A stretch of 64,000 nucleotides of DNA from Actinomyces sp. B33 (lineage in GTDB: Bacteria > Actinomycetota > Actinomycetes > Actinomycetales > Actinomycetaceae): positions 186,001-250,000 of the forward strand of contig NZ_JAMRYR010000004.1 in the NCBI RefSeq assembly GCF_028437565.1, in the 5' to 3' direction. Under the pieces are notes generated by a model, which saw only the letters and a program-made list of their open reading frames with translations, made no database searches and was not told where the DNA came from. Positions 1 to 9,953 of the stretch are shown piece by piece. Both the position numbers and the translations under genes were made by a program. The number at the start of each line of letters is the position of its first letter. Positions within the stretch are counted from its first letter, which is position 1.

Positions 1-1
1 C

Positions 2-1333
2 GGCCCCTCCGCACGCGGGCCGCAGACGACCCCGCCGGGCCCAACCGGGGCGCCCCAGCAGACCCCGCCCCGCTCCGCCTGGGCGGCCCCGACCTCCTCG
101 CCCCTCGCCGTCGGACCCATCCCGCCGTCCCCCCTCGCCCCGGCCCCCCCGTCGCCGGGCCCCCGCGCCCGCAAGGGCCCCGGATGGGCGGCCTTCACCG
201 CCGGGATGCTCGCCACCGCCCTCGTCTCCGTCGGCGCCTCCTGGGCGATCCTCAACGGCGGGCGCGCGCCCGCCGGAACCGATCGCTCGGCGGCGACCAT
301 CGCCCAGACGGTCCCGCCCGTCGCCTCGAACGGCGAGGGCGTCGACTGGCAGACCGTCGCCGCGACCGTGTCCCCCGCGGTCGTCACCATCAACGCCTCG
401 GGGTCGAGCGCCTCGGGCATCGGATCGGGCGCCGTCTACGACGCCGAGGGGCACATCGTCACCAACTACCATGTGATCTCGCCGGCCCTGGGAGGAGGAG
501 CCGTCTCCGTGACCCTCGCCGACGGTCGCATCTACGACGCCGAGATCGTCGGCCACGACCAGGCCACGGACCTGGCCGTCATCCGCCTGATCAACCCGCC
601 CTCCGACCTGGCGGTCGCCTCGTTCGGCTCCTCCGCGGACCTGGCCGTCGGCGAGCAGGTCATGGCGATCGGCGCGCCCCTGGGCCTGTCGAACACGGCG
701 ACGACGGGCATCATCTCCGCCCTCAACAGGCCGGTGGAGGTCTCCACGCAGTCGCAGTCCGAGGCCGATCCCAACGACCCCTTCGGGCAGCTCCCCTTCA
801 ACCAGCGCGGCCGGGCGACGGCGGACTCGGTGGTGACCAACGCGATCCAGGTCGACGCGTCGATCAACCCCGGCAACTCCGGCGGCCCCCTCTTCGACGC
901 GACCGGAGCCGTCATCGGCATCAACTCGTCGATCGCCTCGATGAGGTCGTCGGAATCCAGTGAGGCCGGATCCATCGGCCTGGGCTTCGCGATCCCGTCG
1001 GATCTCGTCGTCTCCGTCACCGACCAGCTCATCGCCTCCGGATCGGTGTCGCACGCGGTCCTCGGAGTGTCGATCACCACCGGGCAGGTCGAGATCGACG
1101 GCGACACGAAGGCGGGGGCCCTGGTGACCGAACTGGTGCCCGACGGGGCCGCCAGCGCGGGCGGGATCGAGGCCGGCGACACGATCATCGCGGTCGACGG
1201 CCAGGAGGTCTCCTCGGGCAAGCAGCTCACCGGCTACATCCGCCGCTACCGCAGCGGCGACGAGGCGACGATCGCCTACGTGCGCGACGGCGTCGAGCGG
1301 GAGGCGACCGTGACCCTCCGGGCCAAGGAGTAG
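2..1333 (+). CDS. Membrane-anchored trypsin-like serine protease with PDZ domain (5' truncated by window)
   Basis: HtrA/DegP-type (S1C) protease that probably degrades or senses misfolded proteins outside the membrane. The reading frame is open to the window edge, so the start lies upstream. The visible part begins with a proline-rich, presumably cytosolic stretch (about 2-180), then one membrane segment (about 181-255). The protease domain shows the catalytic triad: His in TNYHV (470-472), Asp in ATDLAV (569-571) and Ser in NPGNSGGP (878-880). A C-terminal PDZ domain (about 1060-1320) carries GIEAGDTIIAVDG. This architecture is usual for actinobacterial HtrA/PepD proteins; I cannot tell which paralogue it is. 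It converges on menF with a 21-base gap. Confidence 0.93.
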   Translation, partial: GPSARGPQTTPPGPTGAPQQTPPRSAWAAPTSSPLAVGPIPPSPLAPAPPSPGPRARKGPGWAAFTAGMLATALVSVGASWAILNGGRAPAGTDRSAATIAQTVPPVASNGEGVDWQTVAATVSPAVVTINASGSSASGIGSGAVYDAEGHIVTNYHVISPALGGGAVSVTLADGRIYDAEIVGHDQATDLAVIRLINPPSDLAVASFGSSADLAVGEQVMAIGAPLGLSNTATTGIISALNRPVEVSTQSQSEADPNDPFGQLPFNQRGRATADSVVTNAIQVDASINPGNSGGPLFDATGAVIGINSSIASMRSSESSEAGSIGLGFAIPSDLVVSVTDQLIASGSVSHAVLGVSITTGQVEIDGDTKAGALVTELVPDGAASAGGIEAGDTIIAVDGQEVSSGKQLTGYIRRYRSGDEATIAYVRDGVEREATVTLRAKE

Positions 1334-1354
1334 CCCCTGCGGCTCGCCGGGCTC

Positions 1355-2608
1355 CTACAGGCCCAGGGCCTCCAGGAGCGGGGACATCTTCGCCCGCGTC
1401 TCGGCGAGCTCCGCCGCGGGATCCGAGTCCGGCATGATCCCCCCGCCCGCGAAGACCCGCAGGGCGCGGCCCCCCTCCTCGAGCATCCCGCAGCGCAGCG
1501 CCAGCGCGAACTCGGCGTCGCCCGCCGCGTCGACCCATCCCACCGGCCCCGAGTAGCGCCCGCGCTCGGTGCGCTCGAACTCGCGCAGGAGGGCGAGCGC
1601 CGCCTCGCGGGGGGTCCCGCACACGGCCGCCGTCGGATGCAGGGCCGCGAGGGCGTCGAAGACGCCCGACCCGTCCAGGCGCGCCTCGACGTCGGTCGCC
1701 AGGTGAGTGACATTGGGCAGGTCGAGGACGAAGGGCTCGTCGGGCACCGACAGGTCCGCGGCGAGGGGCCCGAGGGCCTCGGCGACCGAGGCGACCGCCA
1801 GGGCGTGCTCGCGACGATCCTTCGACGACGCCATGAGCCGCGGGCCCTCCCCCGGGGAGATCGTCCCGGCCAGGACGCGCGAGCGCAGGCGGTCCCCCTC
1901 GCAGGAGGCGAGCATCTCCGGGGTCGCGCCGACCAGGCCCGCGACGACGAACCGCCACGTCGCCGGGTAGAGGGCGGACAGGCGCTCGACGAGGAGCCGC
2001 GGATCGATCGGCGAATCGGCGCGCACGACCATGTCCCGGGTCATCACCGCCTTGAGGGCCTCTCCGACCCGCAGCCGAGCCGCGACCGCGCCCACCGAGG
2101 CGGTCCACTCCTCCTGCGTCATCCGACCGGTCCCCGTGCGCAGGCCGGTCGGGGCGACCGGACGATCCCCCCGGGAGCGGCGCGCGGCGTCCCGGGCGGC
2201 CTCGAGGGGGTCGCCGGCCGAGCCGGGCGAGCAGACGACCGCCCACCTGCCCCGGTCGCCCTCGACGACGAGGAACTCGGGGACCAGCAGGACGGATTCG
2301 GAGTCGTCGCAGAAGGCGAAGGAGGCGAAGCCGATCGGCAGGGCGAGCGGGGACCCGGCCTCGACGCGGGCCGAGGAGCGCAGCCGGTCCCACTCCCGCC
2401 CCGCCCGGTCGATCGACCCGGGGCCCGACACGGCGATCGTCGCGGCCCGGCCCGAGCCGACGAATCGGCGCCTGCCGCCCAACCAGACGACCGGCTCGTC
2501 GTCGCCCGCGAGGAAGGACAGGAGGGGGAGGCGGCCCAGATCGGAATCGGCGGGGATGCGCGCGGCGCGCACGTCGAGGCTCAGGGGGGTCGCAGGCATG
2601 GGCCCCAT
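1355..2608 (-). CDS. menF: Isochorismate synthase (chorismate-binding family)
   Basis: Converts chorismate to isochorismate, the first committed step of menaquinone synthesis. The C-terminal half is a chorismate-binding domain, with LAGTISPGEG, the VTHLATDVEARL region, HPTAAVCGTPREAAL and a final GRALRVFAGGGIMPDSDP block typical of MenF/EntC/DhbC. Length from this ATG is 417 aa, normal for the family; a second ATG three codons downstream (2599) is equally possible, since neither has a strong ribosome binding site. Transcribed divergently from menG across about 54 bases, so the context favours menaquinone rather than siderophore synthesis. Confidence 0.9.
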   Translation of the reverse strand: MGPMPATPLSLDVRAARIPADSDLGRLPLLSFLAGDDEPVVWLGGRRRFVGSGRAATIAVSGPGSIDRAGREWDRLRSSARVEAGSPLALPIGFASFAFCDDSESVLLVPEFLVVEGDRGRWAVVCSPGSAGDPLEAARDAARRSRGDRPVAPTGLRTGTGRMTQEEWTASVGAVAARLRVGEALKAVMTRDMVVRADSPIDPRLLVERLSALYPATWRFVVAGLVGATPEMLASCEGDRLRSRVLAGTISPGEGPRLMASSKDRREHALAVASVAEALGPLAADLSVPDEPFVLDLPNVTHLATDVEARLDGSGVFDALAALHPTAAVCGTPREAALALLREFERTERGRYSGPVGWVDAAGDAEFALALRCGMLEEGGRALRVFAGGGIMPDSDPAAELAETRAKMSPLLEALGL

Positions 2609-2662
2609 CGTAGTTCGCCCGGGTACGGGCGCGCCCCGCCCGGGGCGTGCGAGGATACCCGT

Positions 2663-3382
2663 ATGACTGATGCCTCGAACAGCGCCCCTCGCGCCGACCT
2701 CACCAAATCGACGAGCGACGTCGCCTCGATGTTCGACCGCGTCGCCGAGCGCTACGACCTCATGGACCACCTGATGACCGGCGGGATGGACCGCGTGTGG
2801 ACGGCGGCCCTGCGCCGGGCCGTAGCCCCCAGGCCCGGCGAGCGCATCCTCGACCTGGCGGCCGGCACCGGCGCGTCGTCGGCGGCCCTGGCCGCCGGCG
2901 GGGCCGAGGTCGTCGCCTGCGACCTGTCCGCCGGCATGATCGAGGTCGGGCGCGCCCGGCACCCGGACATCGAGTTCGTCCAGGGCGACGCCCTCGACCT
3001 CGACTTCGAGGAGGCCTCCTTCGACGCGGTGACCATCTCCTACGGGCTGCGCAACATCCCCGACCCCGCGCGGGCGCTGCGCGAGATGGCCCGGGTCGTG
3101 CGGCCTCGCGGGCGCCTCGTCGTCTGCGAGTTCTCCACCCCGCCGAACGCCCTCTTCCGATCGATGTACGAGGCCTACCAGTCGACCGTCCTGCCGGTGA
3201 TGGCCCGCCTGGCGTCGTCGAACGACGCCGCCTACGACTACCTCGTCGAATCGATCCGCGACTGGCCCGATCAGGAGGAGGTCGGCCGCCTCATCGCCGA
3301 CAACGGATGGGACGAGGTCGAATACCGCAACTTGACCGGTGGGATCGTCGCCCTCCACCGGGCGCGCAAACCCCTGCCCTGA
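2663..3382 (+). CDS. menG: Demethylmenaquinone C-methyltransferase
   Basis: SAM-dependent methyltransferase (UbiE/MenG family, 239 aa) that methylates demethylmenaquinone to menaquinone. The start is the ATG after a GAGG box (2651-2654). Residues 63-70 hold the SAM loop LDLAAGTG, with the acidic CDLS following at 86-89. The family signatures VAERYDLMD near the N terminus and ISYGLRNIPD near residue 125 are present. It lies between menF and menJ, which fits the last step of quinone head-group synthesis. A hairpin terminator follows. Confidence 0.95.
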   Translation: MTDASNSAPRADLTKSTSDVASMFDRVAERYDLMDHLMTGGMDRVWTAALRRAVAPRPGERILDLAAGTGASSAALAAGGAEVVACDLSAGMIEVGRARHPDIEFVQGDALDLDFEEASFDAVTISYGLRNIPDPARALREMARVVRPRGRLVVCEFSTPPNALFRSMYEAYQSTVLPVMARLASSNDAAYDYLVESIRDWPDQEEVGRLIADNGWDEVEYRNLTGGIVALHRARKPLP

Positions 3383-3401
3383 CAGGGAGGACCGCGATCG
3401 C

Positions 3402-3429
3402 GCCGCCGGACCCCTCGGGGCCCGGCGGC
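3402..3429 (+). terminator. Hairpin terminator after menG
   Basis: GCCGCCGG pairs with CCGGCGGC, and a nested CCCC/GGGG pair encloses a short loop. The sequence then turns AT-rich (TATTTAG). It separates menG from the menJ-nuo transcription unit. Confidence 0.6.
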
Positions 3430-3511
3430 AGCGTATTTAGCCTAATTCGCGCTTGCGCAAATTCCCCTGCAAGGGTCTCCTCATATATCTCGTGATCCGC
3501 GCAAAACCGGG

Positions 3512-3524
3512 CGAATGTCATTCG
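3512..3524. promoter_or_regulatory. Perfect palindrome upstream of menJ-nuo
   Basis: CGAATGTCATTCG is a perfect inverted repeat around a central T. It lies in an unusually AT-rich stretch (3430-3560) about 120 bases before menJ. It could be an operator for the menJ-nuo operon; a possible -10 (TACTGT, 3550-3555) lies just downstream without a clear -35. The binding protein is unknown. I saw no Rex-type site. Confidence 0.35.
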
Positions 3525-3645
3525 TGCAGGAGCCGATTCGCCAAACGGCTACTGTGTGCAACCGGGTCGCGGTGCCGTGCACGCCGCTCCCATACGCACA
3601 CCAGCGCAGTCAGTCCCAGCCTGCGCCCCACACGGGAGGAAACCA

Positions 3646-4926
3646 GTGGCCGATGACCTCGCCGGAGAGGTGAGCGCCGACGTCGTCGTCGTGGGCGCAG
3701 GCCCCGCCGGATCCTCGACCGCCTACCACCTGGCCTCCCTCGGCGCCGACGTCCTCCTCCTCGACAAGGCCGAATTCCCTCGCGACAAGATCTGCGGCGA
3801 CGGCCTGACCCCCGCGGCCGTCCACGAACTCATCCTCATGGGGGTCGACACCGGCTCGTGGACGCGCAATCGCGGCCTGACCGTCATCGGCGGCGGGCAC
3901 ACCGTCACCATGGACTGGCCCGACCAGAAGTCCCTGCCCGGATACGGACTGACCCGCGCGCGCGCCAGCCTCGACGAGACCCTCGCCCGCCGCGCCCAAG
4001 CGGCCGGCGCCCGCCTCCACGAGGGCGTCACCGTCACCGGCGCCCTGACCGATGCCTCGGGCAGGGTCACCGGAGTCGTCGCCCGCCGCGGCCGCGGCCC
4101 CCACGCCACCGAGATCACGGCGCGCGCCCGCTTCGTCGTCGACGCCGGGGGAGTGGCCGCCCGACTGGCGACCTCCCTCGGCATCGAGAAGGCCCCCTCG
4201 CGGCCCATGGGCGTCGCCGCCCGCGCCTACTTCCACTCTCCGCGCGGCGACGAGGAGTACATGGAGTCCCATCTCGAACTGTGGAGCGGGGCCCCCGGCG
4301 CCTCCGACCTCCTGCCCGGATACGGATGGATCTTCCCCATGGGCGACGGCGTCGTCAACGTCGGCCTGGGATCCGTGTCCTCCACCGCCAACGCGACTGC
4401 CCTGCCCTACAAGCAGGTCTTCGAGCAGTGGACCGCGAACCTGCCCGAAGAATGGGGATTCACCCCCGACAACCGCATCGGCGCCCTGCGATCGGCCGCC
4501 CTGCCGATGAGCTTCAACCGCACCCCCCACTACGCCTGCGGCCTCGTCCTCGTCGGCGACGCCGGCGGCATGGTCTCCCCCTTCAACGGCGAGGGCATCG
4601 CCCCCGGGCTCAAGGCAGGCCGCTACGCCGCCGACTGCATCGCCCAGGCCCTCGCGCGCCCCACCCGCGCCGGCGCCGACCGCGCCATGAGCGCCTACCC
4701 CCAGATGCTCCGCGACGAGTACGGCGGCTACTACCAGCTCGGCCGCATCTTCGTCGCCCTCATCGAGAACCCGAGGATCATGCGGCTGTGCACCTACCAC
4801 GGGCTGCCCATCCCCCGCCTGATGACCCTCGTCCACAAGCTCTTGTCCGACGGCTACGAGAGATCCGGGGGCGACATCGACGACCGCCTCATCACCGCGC
4901 TGTCGAAGATGGTGCCCGCCGTATGA
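3646..4926 (+). CDS. menJ: Geranylgeranyl reductase family protein, probable menaquinone side-chain reductase
   Basis: FAD-dependent reductase (426 aa) that probably saturates one isoprene unit of menaquinone, as MenJ (Rv0561c) does in Mycobacterium. The chosen start is GTG 3646, preceded by GGGAGGA (3634-3640); upstream frame is open but has no better start. The FAD/NAD loop GAGPAG is at 17-22, the family motif KICGDGLTP at about 48-56, and a second FAD motif GDAGGMVSPFNGEGI near residue 305. It sits between menG and nuoA, with a 31-base gap to nuoA, so it may be transcribed with the nuo operon. Confidence 0.88.
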   Translation: MADDLAGEVSADVVVVGAGPAGSSTAYHLASLGADVLLLDKAEFPRDKICGDGLTPAAVHELILMGVDTGSWTRNRGLTVIGGGHTVTMDWPDQKSLPGYGLTRARASLDETLARRAQAAGARLHEGVTVTGALTDASGRVTGVVARRGRGPHATEITARARFVVDAGGVAARLATSLGIEKAPSRPMGVAARAYFHSPRGDEEYMESHLELWSGAPGASDLLPGYGWIFPMGDGVVNVGLGSVSSTANATALPYKQVFEQWTANLPEEWGFTPDNRIGALRSAALPMSFNRTPHYACGLVLVGDAGGMVSPFNGEGIAPGLKAGRYAADCIAQALARPTRAGADRAMSAYPQMLRDEYGGYYQLGRIFVALIENPRIMRLCTYHGLPIPRLMTLVHKLLSDGYERSGGDIDDRLITALSKMVPAV

Positions 4927-4957
4927 GCGCCCGCTCCGATCGATCCTGGGAGGGACG

Positions 4958-5317
4958 ATGACGAATCCGTATTTCCCGCTGCTCATCATGGCCGCCGCCG
5001 CCGCCGTGCTGGCCTTCGCGGGCCTGGGCGCCTCGGCGATCCTCGGCCCGACGAAGAAGTCGAGGACCAAGGCGGACAACTACGAGTGCGGCATCGAGCC
5101 CACCTCCGGCCACCTCCACGACGGGCGATTCCCCGTGCGCTACTACCTCGTCGCCATGACCTTCATCGTCTTCGACATCGAGGTCGTCTTCATGTACCCG
5201 TGGGCCGTCGCCTTCGACCAGGTCGGCCTCTTCGGACTCGTCGCCATGCTGACGTTCATCGCCCTCATCACCGTCCCCTACGTCTACGAGTGGCGCCGCG
5301 GCGGCCTGGACTACTGA
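4958..5317 (+). CDS. nuoA: NADH-quinone oxidoreductase subunit A
   Basis: Small membrane subunit of complex I (119 aa, three membrane segments) at the junction of the membrane and peripheral arms. The conserved YECGIEP motif, in the loop near the quinone channel, is present. The start follows GGGAGGGACG. First gene of the nuo operon, whose later members mostly overlap by 1-8 bases, indicating translational coupling. Confidence 0.97.
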   Translation: MTNPYFPLLIMAAAAAVLAFAGLGASAILGPTKKSRTKADNYECGIEPTSGHLHDGRFPVRYYLVAMTFIVFDIEVVFMYPWAVAFDQVGLFGLVAMLTFIALITVPYVYEWRRGGLDY

Positions 5318-5337
5318 GAGAACTGAGGAGACACACC

Positions 5338-5892
5338 ATGGGACTCGAAGAAGCACTGCCCGCCGGCATCGCCCTGACCAGCGTCGAGAAGGTCCTCGGC
5401 CTGGCCCGCAAGTACAGCCAATGGCCCGTCACCATGGGCCTGGCCTGCTGCGCCATCGAGATGATGGCCGCGGGCACCCCCCGATTCGACATGGCGCGCT
5501 TCGGCCTCGAGGTCTTCCGCGCCTCCCCTCGCCACTCGGACATGATGATCGTCTCCGGCCGCGTCTCCCACAAGATGGCCCCCGTCATCCGGCGCGTCTA
5601 CGACTCCATGCCCGAGCCCAAATGGGTGATCTCCATGGGGGCGTGCGCCTCGTCGGGCGGCATGTTCAACAACTACGCGATCGTCCAGGGCTGCGACCAC
5701 ATCGTCCCCGTCGACGTCTACCTGCCCGGCTGCCCGCCCCGGCCCGAGGCCCTGATCCACGCCGTCCTCGTCCTGCGCGAGCAGATCGGCAAGGAGCCCC
5801 TGGGCGCCCACCGCCGCGAGATCGCGCGCCGGGCCGAGCAGGCCGCCCTCGAAGCCACGCCGACCCACCGGATGAAGGGACTCCTCGCATGA
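5338..5892 (+). CDS. nuoB: NADH-quinone oxidoreductase subunit B
   Basis: Peripheral-arm subunit (184 aa) carrying the N2 iron-sulfur cluster that passes electrons to menaquinone. The N2 ligands are visible: adjacent cysteines in LACCAIEMM, one in MGACASSGG and one in [12 protein letters not shown]. The start is the ATG at 5338 after AACTGAGGAG; earlier codons in the frame overlap nuoA. Its stop overlaps the nuoC start (ATGA). Confidence 0.97.
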   Translation: MGLEEALPAGIALTSVEKVLGLARKYSQWPVTMGLACCAIEMMAAGTPRFDMARFGLEVFRASPRHSDMMIVSGRVSHKMAPVIRRVYDSMPEPKWVISMGACASSGGMFNNYAIVQGCDHIVPVDVYLPGCPPRPEALIHAVLVLREQIGKEPLGAHRREIARRAEQAALEATPTHRMKGLLA

Positions 5893-6605
5893 GCGACGAG
5901 ATCGAGACCGCACGCGAAGGGGCCGCCGGCCGGGCCTTCGCCGCACCCGAGCCCATCGCCCGCCGTCAGGGGCTGTTCGGCGCCTCCCAGGGGTCCGACA
6001 CCACGGGCTTCGGCGGGCTCGTCACCGAGGCATTCCTGCCCGGCGAGGCCGCCCGCCCCTACGGGGGCTGGTACGACACCGTCGTCGACGTCCTCGAGGA
6101 GCTCCTCGCCGCCGACGGCCTCGACCCCGCCGACGTCATCGAGAAGGTCGTCATCGACCGCGACCAGCTGACGATCTTCATCGTCCGCGAGCACATCGCC
6201 CGCGTCGCCCTCCACCTGCGCGACGACCCGGACCTGCGCTTCGAGCTGTGCCTGGGCACCAACGGCGTCCACTACCCGGCCGACGCCGGGCGCGAGCTCC
6301 ACGCGATCTACCCGCTGATGTCGATCACCCACAACCGCGTGATCCGCCTCGAGGTCGCCTGCCCCGACGCCGACCCGCACATCCCGACGATCGTCCCCGT
6401 CTACCCCGCCAACGACTGGCAGGAGCGCGAGACCTGGGACCTCCTCGGCATCGTCTTCGACGGCCATCCGTCGCTGACCCGCACCGCGATGCCCGACGAC
6501 TGGGTCGGCCACCCCCAGCGCAAGGACTACCCGCTCGGCGGCGTGCCCGTCGAGTTCAAGGGAGCCACCGTCCCGCCCGCCGACATCCGGAGGTCGTACA
6601 ACTGA
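5889..6605 (+). CDS. nuoC: NADH-quinone oxidoreductase subunit C
   Basis: 30 kDa-type peripheral subunit (238 aa). The conserved region includes the signature [16 protein letters not shown] and RKDYPLGG near the C terminus. The first 40 residues are a variable leader. Starts in an ATGA overlap with nuoB and ends in a TGATG overlap with nuoD. NuoC and NuoD are separate here, not fused. Confidence 0.96.
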   Translation: MSDEIETAREGAAGRAFAAPEPIARRQGLFGASQGSDTTGFGGLVTEAFLPGEAARPYGGWYDTVVDVLEELLAADGLDPADVIEKVVIDRDQLTIFIVREHIARVALHLRDDPDLRFELCLGTNGVHYPADAGRELHAIYPLMSITHNRVIRLEVACPDADPHIPTIVPVYPANDWQERETWDLLGIVFDGHPSLTRTAMPDDWVGHPQRKDYPLGGVPVEFKGATVPPADIRRSYN

Positions 6606-7954
6606 TGAGCACCCCGAACCTCCACGCGGCCGCCTCGGCCGCCGGCCTCGGCATCGACGACCTCCCCGAGGTCCTCGCCCAGGGCGGCGACTGGTCCGAC
6701 GTCCTCGCCGAGATCGAGAAGATCACCAACGAGCGCATCGTCGTCAACCTCGGCCCCGTCCACCCGGCCACCCACGGCGTCCTGCGCCTGATCCTCGAAC
6801 TCGACGGGGAGCTCGTCCGCGAGATGCGCGTCGACACCGGCTACCTCCACACCGGCATCGAGAAGACCATGGAGCACCGGACCTGGACCCAGGGCGTCAC
6901 CCTGTGCACCCGCATGGACTACGTTGCCCCCCTCTTCCAGGAAGCCGCCTACTGCCTGGGCGTCGAGAAACTCCTGGGCATCACCGACGACGTCCCCGAG
7001 CGGGCCAGCCTGATCCGCGTCCTCGTCATGGAGCTGTGCCGCATCGCCTCCCACCTCGTCGCCATCGGCTCGACCGGCAACGAGATGGGCGCGACGACGA
7101 TCATGACGATCGGCTTCCGCGGCCGCGAGGAGATCCTGCGGATCCTCGAGCGCATCACCGGCCTGCGCATGAACCACGCGTACATCCGCCCCGGCGGCGT
7201 CGCCCAGGACATCGGCGAGGGCACCACCGGCTACATCCGCGAGCGGCTCGCGCTGTGCCGCCGCGACATCGGCGAGCTCCAGGACCTCACTCAGGAGAAC
7301 CCGATCTTCAAGAAGCGCCTGTGCGACGTGGCCGTCATGCCGCTGTCGGCCCTCATGGCGCTGGGCACCACCGGGCCGGGCGTGCGCGCCGCCGGCCTGC
7401 CCCTCGACATGCGCAAGACCCAGCCGTACTGCGGGTACGAGGACTTCGAGTTCGATATCCCCACGCGCGCCCATTCCGACGTGTACACCCGCACGATGAT
7501 CCGCTTCGACGAGTGCTACGAGTCCCTGCGGATCATCGACCAGGTGCTGCGCCGCCTCGACGCCTGCGAGGGCGCCCCCGTCATGGTCGCCGACCCGGCG
7601 ATCGCCTGGCCCGCGCAGCTGTCGGTTGCCGCCGACGGCCAGGGCAACTCCCTCGACCACATCTCCGAGATCATGGGACGGTCGATGGAATCCCTCATCC
7701 ACCACTTCAAGCTCGTCACCGAGGGCTTCAGGGTCCCGGCGGGCCAGGTGTACCAGACCGTCGAGCACGCCAAGGGGGTCCTCGGCGTCCACCTCGTCTC
7801 CGACGGCGGGACCCGCCCGTTCCGCGCCCACTTCCGCGATCCGTCCTTCGCGAACCTGCAATCCCTGGCCATGATGACCGAGGGCGGCCAACTGGCCGAC
7901 GTGGTCGTTTCCCTGGCCGCCATCGACCCGGTCCTGGGAGGCGTCGACCGATGA
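6605..7954 (+). CDS. nuoD: NADH-quinone oxidoreductase subunit D
   Basis: 49 kDa-type subunit (449 aa) that forms the quinone-binding cavity with NuoB. Typical motifs are [15 protein letters not shown] near residue 48, [14 protein letters not shown] and the C-terminal DPVLGGVDR. Length is normal. It starts one base before the end of nuoC and ends in an ATGA overlap with nuoE. Confidence 0.97.
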   Translation: MSTPNLHAAASAAGLGIDDLPEVLAQGGDWSDVLAEIEKITNERIVVNLGPVHPATHGVLRLILELDGELVREMRVDTGYLHTGIEKTMEHRTWTQGVTLCTRMDYVAPLFQEAAYCLGVEKLLGITDDVPERASLIRVLVMELCRIASHLVAIGSTGNEMGATTIMTIGFRGREEILRILERITGLRMNHAYIRPGGVAQDIGEGTTGYIRERLALCRRDIGELQDLTQENPIFKKRLCDVAVMPLSALMALGTTGPGVRAAGLPLDMRKTQPYCGYEDFEFDIPTRAHSDVYTRTMIRFDECYESLRIIDQVLRRLDACEGAPVMVADPAIAWPAQLSVAADGQGNSLDHISEIMGRSMESLIHHFKLVTEGFRVPAGQVYQTVEHAKGVLGVHLVSDGGTRPFRAHFRDPSFANLQSLAMMTEGGQLADVVVSLAAIDPVLGGVDR

Positions 7955-8655
7955 CATACCCCGCTGACGTGGAGGCTCGCCTGCGGGCCGACTCCGCCGA
8001 GATCATCAGCCGCTACCCGACGGGCCACGCCCGCTCGGCGATGCTGCCGATGCTCCACCTCGTCCAGTCCGTCGACGGCTACGTGAGCCCCGACGGCATC
8101 GCCCTCATCGCCGACGTCCTCGACCTGCCGCGCGCCGAGATCAGCGCCGTGGCGACCTTCTACACCCAGTACAAGCGCCACCCCACCGGCGACTACCTCG
8201 TCGGCGTGTGCACGAACGCCCTGTGCGCCGTCATGGGCGGCGACGACATCTGGGAGGCGGTCTCCGAGCGCGTCGGCGTCGGCTCCGACGAGACGAGCGA
8301 GTCCGGGCGCATCACCCTCGAGCGCATCGAGTGCAACGCCGCCTGCGACTACGCGCCCGTCGTCATGGTCAACTGGGAGTTCTTCGACAACCAGACGCCG
8401 GAGTCGGCCCTCGCCCTCGTCGACGACATCGAGGCCGGCAGGCCCGTCCACCCCACGCGCGGGCCGGACGTCGCCCCGACGTTCAAGGAGAACGAGCGGA
8501 CCCTCGCCGGCTTCCTCGACGGGCACGAGCACGAGGGCCCCTCCGCCGGGGCCCCCACCGTCCTCGGGCGGCGCATCGCCGACGAGCGCGGCTGGACCGA
8601 ACCGGTGGCCGTCGCCGGCTCCGAGAACGAGACGAATGGAGGCGACCAGGCATGA
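7951..8655 (+). CDS. nuoE: NADH-quinone oxidoreductase subunit E
   Basis: 24 kDa-type thioredoxin-like subunit (234 aa) with one 2Fe-2S cluster (N1a). Four cysteines are visible, two in [11 protein letters not shown] and two in [10 protein letters not shown]. The conserved core ends near residue 150; the remaining 80 or so residues are an acidic extension ([19 protein letters not shown] onward), longer than in many homologues. ATGA overlaps at both ends. Confidence 0.95.
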   Translation: MTYPADVEARLRADSAEIISRYPTGHARSAMLPMLHLVQSVDGYVSPDGIALIADVLDLPRAEISAVATFYTQYKRHPTGDYLVGVCTNALCAVMGGDDIWEAVSERVGVGSDETSESGRITLERIECNAACDYAPVVMVNWEFFDNQTPESALALVDDIEAGRPVHPTRGPDVAPTFKENERTLAGFLDGHEHEGPSAGAPTVLGRRIADERGWTEPVAVAGSENETNGGDQA

Positions 8656-9953
8656 CGACCTACGCCGCACCCGGGATCCTCACCCCGGTCGTCACCCGCG
8701 GATGGGGCGACGACCGCTCGTGGACCCTCGAGTCGTACCTGTCGCGAGGCGGCTACGAGGGCCTGAAGAAGGCCAACGCCATGGCCCCCGCCGACATCGT
8801 CGAGGCCGTCAAGGCCTCCGGCCTGCGCGGGCGCGGCGGCGCGGGCTTCCCCACCGGCCTCAAATGGTCCTTCCTGCCGCCCGACGACGGCCTGCCCCGC
8901 TACCTCGTCGTCAACGCCGACGAGTCCGAGCCGGGCACCTGCAAGGACATCCCGACGATCATGGCGGACCCGCACGTCCTCGTCGAGGGCGTGGCGATCA
9001 CGAGCCGGGCCATCAACTGCGCCCACGCGTTCATCTACCTGCGCGGCGAGGTCGCCCACGTGTACCGGCGCCTCCTGAGCGCCATCCGGGAGGCCGAGGA
9101 CGCGGGCCTGCTCGGCGGATTGCGGATCACCGCCCACGCGGGCGCCGGCGCCTACATCTGCGGCGAGGAGTCCGCGCTCCTCGACTCCCTGGAGGGGCGC
9201 CGCGGGCATCCGCGCATGAAGCCCCCGTTCCCCGCGGTCGCCGGCCTGTACGCGCGCCCGACCGTCGTCAACAACGTCGAGTCGATCTGCCAGGTGTCGG
9301 GGATCTTCCGCAACTCGGTCGAGTGGTACGCGTCGATGGGCACGGAGAAGTCGAAAGGGCACGGGATCTTCTCCGTGTCCGGCCACGTCAACACCCCCGG
9401 CCAGTTCGAGGCGCCCTTCGGCATCACCATGCGCCAGCTCATCGACCTGGCCGGCGGGATCCGCGACGGGCACCGCCTGAAGTTCTGGACCCCCGGCGGC
9501 TCGTCGACGCCCCTGTTCACCGAGGCGGAGCTCGACACGCCCCTGGACTACGAGTCCGTGGGCGCCGCCGGATCGATGCTGGCGACCCGCGCCCTCCAGG
9601 TGTTCGACGAGACGACCTCCGTCGTGCGCGTCATCGCCCGCTGGTCGGAGTTCTACCAGCACGAGTCGTGCGGCAAGTGCACGCCGTGCCGCGAGGGCAC
9701 CTACTGGATCAAGCAGATCATGTTCCGCCTGGAGAAGGGGCAGGGCCTGCCCGGCGACGTCGACCTGCTCGACGAGATCGCCCACAACATCGCCGGGCGC
9801 AGCTTCTGCCCCCTGGGGGACGCGGCGGCGACTCCGATCATGTCCGGCATCATGCGCTTCCGCGACGAGTTCGAGGCGGGCCTGACGACGCCGGCCCGCG
9901 AGCTCTTCCCCTACGAGGCGTCCACCGTCTACGCGCGAGGAGGTGTCCGATGA
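8652..9953 (+). CDS. nuoF: NADH-quinone oxidoreductase subunit F
   Basis: 51 kDa-type subunit (433 aa) that binds NADH and FMN and carries 4Fe-4S cluster N3. Visible are the NADH/FMN glycine-rich loop GLRGRGGAGFPTGLKWSF, the FMN region NADESEPGTCKD, GAGAYICGEESALL, and cluster ligands in ESCGKCTPCREGT with a fourth cysteine in GRSFCPLGD. Length is standard. Ends in an ATGA overlap with nuoG. Confidence 0.97.
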   Translation: MTTYAAPGILTPVVTRGWGDDRSWTLESYLSRGGYEGLKKANAMAPADIVEAVKASGLRGRGGAGFPTGLKWSFLPPDDGLPRYLVVNADESEPGTCKDIPTIMADPHVLVEGVAITSRAINCAHAFIYLRGEVAHVYRRLLSAIREAEDAGLLGGLRITAHAGAGAYICGEESALLDSLEGRRGHPRMKPPFPAVAGLYARPTVVNNVESICQVSGIFRNSVEWYASMGTEKSKGHGIFSVSGHVNTPGQFEAPFGITMRQLIDLAGGIRDGHRLKFWTPGGSSTPLFTEAELDTPLDYESVGAAGSMLATRALQVFDETTSVVRVIARWSEFYQHESCGKCTPCREGTYWIKQIMFRLEKGQGLPGDVDLLDEIAHNIAGRSFCPLGDAAATPIMSGIMRFRDEFEAGLTTPARELFPYEASTVYARGGVR